A stretch of DNA of 12,784 nt, from positions 1 to 12,784 of the forward strand of contig CAKSIP010000040.1 of assembly GCA_934462825.1 (NCBI GenBank), in the 5' to 3' direction. Both the position numbers and the translations under genes were made by a program. The DNA is from an uncultured Eubacteriales bacterium. GTDB taxonomy: Bacteria; Bacillota; Clostridia; Oscillospirales; CAG-272. Shown here one piece after another: positions 6,995-12,784 of this stretch. Numbering within the stretch: the stretch's first letter is position 1; each line of letters begins with the position of its first letter. Below the pieces are notes generated by a model, which was not told where the DNA came from, did not search any database, and saw nothing but the letters and a program-made list of their open reading frames with translations.

Positions 6995-7032
6995 GGCAGT
7001 AATCCTTTCAACTCCCTATATAATAATGTTTC

Positions 7033-7084
7033 TTCTGCCTTGCTTCTATAGCGGCAGAAAACGGATGCCGGTTTGCTTGAACCG
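7033..7084 (-). other. Two consecutive hairpins in the pduL 5' leader
   Basis: In the predicted pduL transcript (start near 7095) the first hairpin pairs CGGTT and AACCG (7084-7080 with 7073-7069). The second pairs TTCTGCC with GGCAGAA (7059-7053 with 7039-7033), extended inward by a GCT/AGC helix with a 2-nt bulge. Neither is followed by a U-run, so they are not terminators. I recognise no known riboswitch class; they may be simple mRNA structure. Confidence 0.4.
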
Positions 7085-7101
7085 ATTCCACATTCTTGCT
7101 T

Positions 7102-7130
7102 ATTATATCACAATTCTTTATTTTTCGCAA
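7102..7130 (-). promoter_or_regulatory. Sigma-A promoter of the pduL operon
   Basis: On the minus strand a perfect -10 TATAAT (7107-7102) with an extended TGA just before it lies 17 bp from TTGCGA (7130-7125), which matches four of six -35 bases. Transcription would start near 7095, about 100 nt before the pduL ATG. No comparably good promoter was found for the divergent TepA-like gene. Confidence 0.7.
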
Positions 7131-7283
7131 GGCATATCTTCAATTTTTTCGTGTGAAGACGTCAAAAAATTGAAAGAATCCATTTTATTGATTCAATGAA
7201 ACATAAGTTGCTGTTACTATGGCCATACTAACCAGCAGAAAAGGCAAGATTTTTTGATATGAAAAAGACAGGCGGAGAGAAAC

Positions 7284-8009
7284 ATGGGAAATTTTTTGAC
7301 AAAAATGCTGGATAAGGGAGCTTTGGATCCGAAGGGGCACGGTGAAAACGATACAAGCGAAGCCAAGAAGCTGGACAACATCACAGAAATCGGCGGCGGA
7401 ATTACAGGCAACACGCGAGAAAAAATTTACTGTTTGACGGTAATCGGGCAAGTTGAGGGGCATTACGCATTGGGAGAACGCGAAAAAACCACGAAATACG
7501 AGCACATTCTTCCCCTTTTAGTTTCGGTGGAAGAAAGCGACGAAATTGACGGCCTGCTCATTTTACTCAACACCATGGGAGGCGACGTTGAAGCGGGGCT
7601 TGCCATTGCCGAAATGCTGGCTTCCATGAAAAAGCCAACCGTTTCCTTGGTGCTCGGCGGAGGGCATTCGATTGGCGTTCCGCTGGCGGTGGCCGCCAAG
7701 CGCTCTTTTATTGTTCCATCGGCCACAATGACGTTGCATCCCGTTCGGATCAACGGACTTGTTATCGGCGCTCCGCAAACCTATCATTACCTGAGAGACA
7801 TGCAGGATCGCATTGAAAACTTCATTGTTTCTCATTCCTCGATTTCCCCGGAGCGCTTAGGAGAGCTTATGATGCGCCCCGATGAAATGTCCACTGACAT
7901 CGGTTCCATTGTAGACGGAAAAGAAGCGGTGGCTATTGGATTGATCGACCGGATCGGCGGACTTTCCGACGCTCTTTCCGCTTTGCGAAGTCTCATCAAA
8001 TCGGTTTAA
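7284..8009 (+). CDS. tepA: TepA/ClpP-like serine peptidase
   Basis: The 241-residue protein is a member of the ClpP/crotonase-fold peptidases, closest in pattern to TepA (YmfB) of Firmicutes. The core starts near residue 48 (KIYCLTVIGQVEGH). It has the oxyanion-type stretch LLNTMGGDVEAG (95-105), the nucleophile in GGGHSIG (Ser129) and the catalytic His in TLHPVR (His152). The third triad residue is probably an Asp in the C-terminal third, not assigned with certainty. The first 45 residues are polar and look disordered. No signal peptide is present. GGAG, 6 nt before the ATG at 7284, supports this start. The gene is monocistronic: a divergent pduL promoter lies upstream and a shared terminator downstream. 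TepA proteins have been linked to secretion or spore processes; nothing here shows which applies. Confidence 0.85.
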   Translation: MGNFLTKMLDKGALDPKGHGENDTSEAKKLDNITEIGGGITGNTREKIYCLTVIGQVEGHYALGEREKTTKYEHILPLLVSVEESDEIDGLLILLNTMGGDVEAGLAIAEMLASMKKPTVSLVLGGGHSIGVPLAVAAKRSFIVPSATMTLHPVRINGLVIGAPQTYHYLRDMQDRIENFIVSHSSISPERLGELMMRPDEMSTDIGSIVDGKEAVAIGLIDRIGGLSDALSALRSLIKSV

Positions 8010-8035
8010 TTTGTCTCGTATGAATCATAATATTA

Positions 8036-8086
8036 AAAAACGAGCTGCTTCAAACATCCGTTTCGACTTTGAAGCAGCCCGTTTTT
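8036..8086. terminator. Bidirectional terminator between tepA and udk
   Basis: The arms ACGAGCTGCTTCAAA (8040-8054) and TTTGAAGCAGCCCGT (8068-8082) pair over 15 positions with one mismatch, around a 13-nt loop. A-run on the left (8036-8040) and T-run on the right (8082-8086) allow termination in both directions between the convergent genes. Confidence 0.88.
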
Positions 8087-8090
8087 ATTT

Positions 8091-8747
8091 TCACTTTGTA
8101 CAACCGACTAAAGAGGGCAAATGGATTTGATCAATATGTCCTTGCACTCGATACAAAAGCAAATCAATCGCCACCATGTTTTTGCCGCCTTCCAGCACCA
8201 CGATGTCGGCATTTTTCTTCGATGGCTCCACATATTTTTCGTGCATCGGTTTTACGGTTTCTACATATTGAAAAACCACCGACTCCAGCGACCGTCCCCG
8301 GTCACGCATATCTCGCTTGATCCGTCGCGCCAAACGCACATCGGCGTCCGTATCCACAAAAATTTTAATATTCATCAGATCACACAGTCGGGGATCCGCA
8401 AAAATCAAAATTCCTTCTACAACAATGACTTTTTTCGATTCCACATGGCAGGTTTGCTTAGAACGATTGTGAGCGGAAAAATCATAAACGGGACAATCAA
8501 TCGCTTGACCGGCCTTGAGCTTTTTCAAATCTGCAACCATGCGATCCGTATCGAAAGCCTCCGGGCAATCATAATTGAGCTTCACTCTTTCTTCATATGG
8601 CAAGTCATCATGCGCTTTATAATAAGAATCGTGACACAACACCGCTACATCGGAACCGAAGGTTTCTACCAGCTTTCGCGTCAGCGTTGTTTTTCCGCTT
8701 CCGGTGCCTCCTGCAATTCCGATGATCAATCTTTCGTCCTTTTCCAT
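8091..8747 (-). CDS. udk: Uridine kinase
   Basis: The 218-residue enzyme phosphorylates uridine (and usually cytidine) in pyrimidine salvage. It begins MEKDERLIIGIAGGTGSGKTT with the P-loop at about 13-20. It then shows HDSYYKAHDDLPYEERVKLNYD, the family's DSYY and NYD segments, then CPVYDF, and KKVIVVEGILIF as the Walker B-like strand. The RIKRDMRDRGRSLESV region is the lid with arginines that bind phosphate. The chosen ATG has an AGGAGG-like site 11 nt upstream and gives the normal family length; an upstream in-frame TTG at 8807 would add 20 atypical residues. The gene is 63 nt after nupQ, so import and phosphorylation of nucleosides are probably co-expressed. The transcript ends at the shared terminator. 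Confidence 0.93.
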   Translation of the reverse strand: MEKDERLIIGIAGGTGSGKTTLTRKLVETFGSDVAVLCHDSYYKAHDDLPYEERVKLNYDCPEAFDTDRMVADLKKLKAGQAIDCPVYDFSAHNRSKQTCHVESKKVIVVEGILIFADPRLCDLMNIKIFVDTDADVRLARRIKRDMRDRGRSLESVVFQYVETVKPMHEKYVEPSKKNADIVVLEGGKNMVAIDLLLYRVQGHIDQIHLPSLVGCTK

Positions 8748-8810
8748 CTTTGCAAAAACCTCCTGCCTGTTCGTTTTGTTTATCCGTTTGTCCGATCTTC
8801 TTTTCAAGCA

Positions 8811-9776
8811 TCAGCGCGTTTCTTTGTCATAAGGAATACCTTCTGCCTTGGGCGCTCTCGACCGAGACGAAGTAAACGCCAGCACCACCATAGTAACAAT
8901 ATACGGCACCATTTTATAATAATCCAAGCTGATGTCCCACTTGCTCAAAAGCGGGATCAACTGTGTGGAGGAGGCAACTTGACGCAAAAAGGCAAACAGG
9001 AGGGATGCCAGCATAATATAAATCGGCTTCCATTGTCCGAAAATCATAACGGCCAACGCAAGAAATCCAAATCCGGCTACACCGGTATGGCCGTTGCAGT
9101 TTCCGTTCATAACGCCGACCGCATAAAAGTATCCGCCAATTCCTCCAAGAAATCCGGAAATCATGACGCCGGCATATCGCATTTTATAGACATTGACACC
9201 CACGGAATCCGCAGCGGCCGGATGTTCTCCGCACGCCCGCAACCGTAAGCCAAATTTCGTTTTATAAAGCAATATGGTCGCAATGATAAGAAAAGCAAAG
9301 CTGATATACACAGTAATGTAAGTATTTTGAAAGAACAGCTTCCCAATCACCGGAATTTTGGAAAGGCCCGGCACCTCACGCAAATAAAAATCGGGTTCAG
9401 TGGTGACACCGTCGCTGTTAAATTTCATTTTAGAAAAGAGCAGAACAATGGCCGGAACCAACATATTCAGTGCCGTTCCCACAATGGTTTGATCCGCTTT
9501 CAAGCGAATTGCCGCATATCCCAACAGCAAAGAAAACAAAACGCCCATAACCGCTGCCACCATCATAGCAATCACCAACATAAGCTGCTTGGAAATCCCG
9601 CTTTTTTGAATGAGGAAAACGGTCAAGCTACCGGTAAAAGCGCCTACCAGCATAATGCCTTCCAGCGCAATATTGATCACTCCGCTACGCTCGGAATACA
9701 TGCCGCCCAAAGCGACCAGCATCAAAGCGACAGCGACCGGCAATGTATTTTGAATCAAATAAACCAACGTATCCAT
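8811..9776 (-). CDS. nupQ: Nucleoside ABC transporter permease, NupQ-like
   Basis: The 321-residue membrane protein belongs to the BPD_transp_2 permeases (PF02653), subgroup of BmpA-linked nucleoside importers. The family opening is clear: helices around TLPVAVALMLVALGGMYSE, then RSGVINIALEGIMLVGAF. The cytoplasmic coupling loop carries TKFGLRLRACGEHPAAADSVGV, and the Gly-rich helix after it reads GVMISGFLGGIGGYFYAVG. About eight to ten hydrophobic helices are present. The last residues (RSRAPKAEGIPYDKETR) are polar and cytoplasmic. The ATG shares one base with the nupP stop (TAATG), and a GGAGGA site precedes it inside nupP. It forms the channel together with NupP. Confidence 0.9.
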   Translation of the reverse strand: MDTLVYLIQNTLPVAVALMLVALGGMYSERSGVINIALEGIMLVGAFTGSLTVFLIQKSGISKQLMLVIAMMVAAVMGVLFSLLLGYAAIRLKADQTIVGTALNMLVPAIVLLFSKMKFNSDGVTTEPDFYLREVPGLSKIPVIGKLFFQNTYITVYISFAFLIIATILLYKTKFGLRLRACGEHPAAADSVGVNVYKMRYAGVMISGFLGGIGGYFYAVGVMNGNCNGHTGVAGFGFLALAVMIFGQWKPIYIMLASLLFAFLRQVASSTQLIPLLSKWDISLDYYKMVPYIVTMVVLAFTSSRSRAPKAEGIPYDKETR

Positions 9777-11050
9777 TATAGTTCCTCCTTCCCTTTTTCT
9801 TCCGAAGCAAGCTTTTCTTTCTCCAACGCCTGTCCACTGTCCTCTAAATGTGCTTGTTCTTCGGGCGCCCTTTCGGCTTCCTCCTTGCCCGGGAGAGGGT
9901 TTGTTGCGCCGGCTGAGGCCGTTTCCCGGAAGGCTGCTTCTTTAGTGGGCTGCTTGTTCCGTTTGAAAAACTTTTTGAAAGCCAAGCGAATCGCCATCGA
10001 GAAAGAAGCTAAATAAATGGTCACGGCAATCACGATGTCTACAATTTCCGGTTTAAATCCAAGAATAGCTGTAGCCGTTCCGCCGCGCTGGATAAAAGAG
10101 ATGAAAATAGCGGAAAAGATGATACCGATCGGATGGGATCCGCCTAACAAAGCCACTGCAATTCCATTGAATCCGTAGCTTGAAATCACGTTAATCGGCT
10201 CATAGGTCATGCTCGCCCCCAATATCTTGGAGGGGGAAAGAATATACAATGCGCCGCCCAAGCCGGACAGTGCCCCGGCGATTACCATGGCCAGCATCAC
10301 ATTGCGTTTACTGTTCATTCCTGCACACAAAGCGGCATTTTTATTGAAGCCCGTAGCGCGCAGTTCATAGCCAAACGTCGTTTTGGAAAGGACAAACCAC
10401 AGAGCGACCGCGATAATCAAAGCCAAAATCAATCCGATATTCAAGCTGGAGTTCCCCGCATCCAATGGCAAAAGCTGTGCGCTTTGCGGAATGTAATTGG
10501 TACGGGTTGTGCTTGTGTTGTACATGGTGGAGCTGTTTTTTATCATAATATCCACAAGATACATGCCGATATAGTTGAACATAATGGAGGTTATGACTTC
10601 ATTGACATTCAAAAAAGCTTTGAAAAAGCCCGGAAGCGCGCCCCAGAGGGCGCCGCCGAGGATCCCCGCCGCCAGACACAGAACCACATGAAGCGCCGAC
10701 GGCAGGCCTTTTACGAGAAACCCGACCGCCATTGCACAATACATGCCCATGGTATACTGCCCGGAAGCTCCAATGTTAAACAGTCCCATTTTGAAAGCAA
10801 AGCCAACGGAAAGTCCCGTCAACAGCACCGGTGTCGCGTAAAACAGCACGTCGCCCATACGGAGGAATCCGTCGGTAAGCAAAGTGCCCAAGCCGGGAAA
10901 AGCCGCCGAAGGCTTTGCAATCAGCATAACAAGAAAACCTGCCATCAAACCGATAAAAATAGCAATCAAAGAACCAGTCAGAGAGGCAAAAGCTTTGGAT
11001 TGCGTATATTTTTTCCACACATTTTGGACTTTTTTCATCCAAGCGTTCAT
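9776..11050 (-). CDS. nupP: Nucleoside ABC transporter permease, NupP-like, with acidic C-terminal tail
   Basis: The 424-residue permease is the larger partner of NupQ (PF02653). It shows an N-terminal cytoplasmic stretch, helix SLIAIFIGLMAGFLVMLI, the family segment LTGLSVGFAFKMGLFNIGASGQ, the coupling loop TTFGYELRATGFNKNAALCAGM and the Gly-rich segment MVIAGALSGLGGALYIL. The membrane part ends near residue 363. The remaining 61 residues form a highly charged tail with about 14 glutamates and no hydrophobic segment, which is longer than usual for the family and should be cytoplasmic. The start has a GGGAGG-like site 9 nt upstream, and the ATG overlaps the nupO stop by 4 nt. Function as nucleoside channel subunit is inferred from family and operon. 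Confidence 0.9.
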   Translation of the reverse strand: MNAWMKKVQNVWKKYTQSKAFASLTGSLIAIFIGLMAGFLVMLIAKPSAAFPGLGTLLTDGFLRMGDVLFYATPVLLTGLSVGFAFKMGLFNIGASGQYTMGMYCAMAVGFLVKGLPSALHVVLCLAAGILGGALWGALPGFFKAFLNVNEVITSIMFNYIGMYLVDIMIKNSSTMYNTSTTRTNYIPQSAQLLPLDAGNSSLNIGLILALIIAVALWFVLSKTTFGYELRATGFNKNAALCAGMNSKRNVMLAMVIAGALSGLGGALYILSPSKILGASMTYEPINVISSYGFNGIAVALLGGSHPIGIIFSAIFISFIQRGGTATAILGFKPEIVDIVIAVTIYLASFSMAIRLAFKKFFKRNKQPTKEAAFRETASAGATNPLPGKEEAERAPEEQAHLEDSGQALEKEKLASEEKGKEEL

Positions 11051-12624
11051 ATTTCTTTCCTCCCTTCCCGTTGATCCTTCTCTGCATTGATTTTTGTCGG
11101 GGCGTTTTTCTTCGAGCCTGCCATGTAAAGCCCTAATTCATCCATGGTAATTTGGGACGGATCCAATTCTCCGACAATTTCTCCTTCATACATAACAAGG
11201 AGTCGATCGGAAAGGCTCATCACTTCTTCAAGTTCATAAGAAACCAGCAAAATGGCCTTGCCGGCATCTCTCTCGTCAATCAGCATTTTATGAATGGTTT
11301 CAATGGCGCCGACGTCTAATCCTCGTGTCGGCTGCACAGCCACAAGAAGCTCGTGATTTTTATCCATTTCCCTTGCAATAATGGCCTTTTGCTGATTGCC
11401 ACCCGACATACTACGCACGACAGTAACCGGGCCTTCCCCGCTCCGAACATCAAATTGTTCCGTCAATTTCTGACAGTAATGCCGAACTTCGCCTTTGCGT
11501 ATAATGCCGTGGTTTTCAAAAGCCGGTTGCCAATACCGTTCCAAAACCATATTTTCTTCCAGGGAAAAATCAAGAACCAAGCCATATTTATGGCGATCCT
11601 CCGGGATATGGCTCATCCCGCATTTGGAGCGCTGACGGATGCTATGCTTTTCGATATTTTGCCCGCACAAACGGATCGTACCCGATTTAACCTTGCCGAG
11701 GCCGGTAATCGCCCCGATCAGTTCGCTCTGCCCGTTTCCGTCCACGCCGGCAACACAGACAATTTCTCCCTTCCGAACATCAAAGGAAACACTCTTGACC
11801 GCTTCAATATTTTTATGACGAGCGGAGGTCACGGAAAGATTGCGAACGGACAAAACCGTATCGCCGGGCGTTGCTGCCTGCTTTTTCACCTGCAATTGCA
11901 CATCACGCCCCACCATCATGCGGGACAACTCCTGTTTGGTCGTATCTTTTATATTCACCGTGCCAATATATTTGCCCTTGCGAAGCACGGTGCATCGGTC
12001 TGCCACAGCCATAATTTCATTGAGCTTATGGGTAATGAACAGAATTGACTTTCCCTCTTTGGCAAGATTTTTCATAATATCCATCAATTCTGTGATCTCC
12101 TGTGGCGTCAAAACTGCCGTTGGCTCGTCGAAGATCAAAATCTCGTTTTCCCGGTACAGCATTTTCAATATTTCGGTTTTTTGTTGCATACCAACCGTAA
12201 TATTTTCAATCAATGCATCGGGATCTACGGCCAAGCCGTACCGCTCGGCCAACGCAATCACGCGTTTTCTTGCTTCGATTTTACTCAAAAGCCCGAATTT
12301 TGTTGATTCTTCTCCGAGAATAATGTTGTCAAGCACAGAAAAATTTTCTACCAATTTAAAGTGCTGGTGCACCATGCCAATGCCAAGGCTGTTGGCATCG
12401 TTCGGATTTCGCACGGCAACGGTTTTTCCGTTTTTCCGTATTTCTCCCTTTTCCGGCTGATACAAGCCAAAAAGCACACTCATCAGTGTTGACTTTCCGG
12501 CTCCGTTTTCTCCGAGAAGCGCATGAATTTCACCACGGCGCAGTCCGAGCGTAATGTCATCATTGGCGACAATTCCCGGAAATTCCTTTGTTATATGGAG
12601 CATTTCTATTACGTAATCTGCCAT
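11047..12624 (-). CDS. nupO: Nucleoside ABC transporter ATPase with two ABC domains, NupO-like
   Basis: The 525-residue cytoplasmic protein fuses two ABC domains (about 1-250 and 265-515), as in RbsA and YufO/NupO. Domain 1 has Walker A GENGAGKS (38-45), Q-loop VHQHFKL (85-91), Walker B ILIFDE (162-167) and His199, but its signature is the divergent ITVGMQQ (142-148). Domain 2 is degenerate, as is usual for this family: the Walker A position reads GVDGNGQS and the Walker B glutamate is replaced by Gln in LLVAVQPTRGLD, while its signature MSGGNQQ is good. One complete ATP site formed by Walker A of domain 1 and the signature of domain 2 is thus expected. GGAGA, 6 nt before the ATG, sets the start. 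It is the first transporter gene of the leftward operon; no substrate-binding gene is visible upstream within 160 nt. Confidence 0.93.
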   Translation of the reverse strand: MADYVIEMLHITKEFPGIVANDDITLGLRRGEIHALLGENGAGKSTLMSVLFGLYQPEKGEIRKNGKTVAVRNPNDANSLGIGMVHQHFKLVENFSVLDNIILGEESTKFGLLSKIEARKRVIALAERYGLAVDPDALIENITVGMQQKTEILKMLYRENEILIFDEPTAVLTPQEITELMDIMKNLAKEGKSILFITHKLNEIMAVADRCTVLRKGKYIGTVNIKDTTKQELSRMMVGRDVQLQVKKQAATPGDTVLSVRNLSVTSARHKNIEAVKSVSFDVRKGEIVCVAGVDGNGQSELIGAITGLGKVKSGTIRLCGQNIEKHSIRQRSKCGMSHIPEDRHKYGLVLDFSLEENMVLERYWQPAFENHGIIRKGEVRHYCQKLTEQFDVRSGEGPVTVVRSMSGGNQQKAIIAREMDKNHELLVAVQPTRGLDVGAIETIHKMLIDERDAGKAILLVSYELEEVMSLSDRLLVMYEGEIVGELDPSQITMDELGLYMAGSKKNAPTKINAEKDQREGRKEI

Positions 12625-12648
12625 GCTCTTTCTCCGTTTCTCTGTTTT

Positions 12649-12780
12649 TCATAGCATATAAAGTTTTGATTTTGCTTTGGCTTGGCGACACATGCGGTTT
12701 GATCGTAACGCGCTATCCAAATTCAATCCATGCCAAGCAAGCTCGATATTCGTTCCGATATGTTGGTTTCTCTCCGACAT
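12649..12780 (-). CDS. Possible small or 3'-partial reading frame upstream of nupO
   Basis: A 43-codon leftward frame begins at an ATG only 4 nt inside the window edge and ends 24 nt before nupO. It could also be the 3' end of a longer gene whose start lies outside, because the frame is still open at the edge. The product starts MSERNQHIGTNIELAWHG and ends KLYML; it is basic, without signal peptide or membrane helix. It does not resemble the C-terminus of a BMP-family lipoprotein, which would be the expected neighbour. I do not recognise it, and no upstream ribosome site can be judged. It may be non-coding leader of nupO instead. Confidence 0.25.
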   Translation of the reverse strand: MSERNQHIGTNIELAWHGLNLDSALRSNRMCRQAKAKSKLYML

Positions 12781-12784
12781 ACGG

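Noticed and set aside
8617..8811. A short leftward frame starting at an ATG that overlaps the nupQ stop (TGATG)
   Set aside because: The junction looks like translational coupling, but the frame mostly overlaps the udk P-loop region in a different frame and shows no recognisable protein.
8121..9248. A 375-codon rightward open frame across udk and nupQ
   Set aside because: It lies antisense to two well-recognised genes, is rich in His, Ile and Arg without any family pattern and crosses a gene boundary.
12680..12738. A 7-bp inverted repeat (GCTTGGC and GCCAAGC) upstream of nupO
   Set aside because: The arms are 45 nt apart and short, with no promoter or known operator pattern nearby; likely chance.

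Overview
The window looks like chromosomal DNA of a low-to-moderate GC Gram-positive anaerobe, most likely a member of Clostridia (Bacillota). The reasons are strong GGAGG-type ribosome binding sites, a T-box riboswitch, short intrinsic terminators between convergent genes, a TepA/ClpP-like protease, a stand-alone PduL and a GGGtGRT-family protein. This assignment is inferred from gene content; no rRNA or other phylogenetic marker is present. I see no tRNA, CRISPR array, insertion sequence, integrase or phage gene.

Left part (1-3800): the N-terminal end of a TetR-type regulator runs leftward off the window. Diverging from it is a promoter, a complete T-box leader (about 426-699) and a three-gene ABC transporter: lipoprotein TrpX, permease TrpY and ATPase TrpZ. 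The specifier register in Stem I reads UGG (Trp), so the operon is best read as tryptophan uptake induced by uncharged tRNA-Trp. A perfect 21-bp inverted repeat closes the operon and serves as a bidirectional terminator.

Middle part (3806-7130): four leftward genes. In order of transcription they are pduL (phosphate acyltransferase), a sugar phosphate isomerase/epimerase-like TIM barrel, a NifU-like scaffold protein and a GGGtGRT protein. A good sigma-A promoter and a structured 5' leader precede pduL. The NifU-like/GGGtGRT pair is tightly linked and is the least understood module of the window.

Right part (7284-12784): a rightward TepA-like serine peptidase gene stands alone. It converges, through a shared terminator, on a leftward operon nupO-nupP-nupQ-udk. 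These encode a nucleoside ABC importer (double ATPase and two permeases, coupled by 4-bp and 1-bp overlaps) and uridine kinase, a coherent nucleoside uptake and salvage unit. The substrate-binding lipoprotein expected for this importer is not in the window; it may lie just beyond the right edge or elsewhere.

Overall this is mostly well-ordered housekeeping and transport DNA. The points most worth a second look are the T-box details, the NifU-like/GGGtGRT pair, an apparent missing metal ligand in the TIM-barrel protein, the TTG start of the regulator next to a homopolymer, the acidic tail of NupP and the hairpins before pduL.
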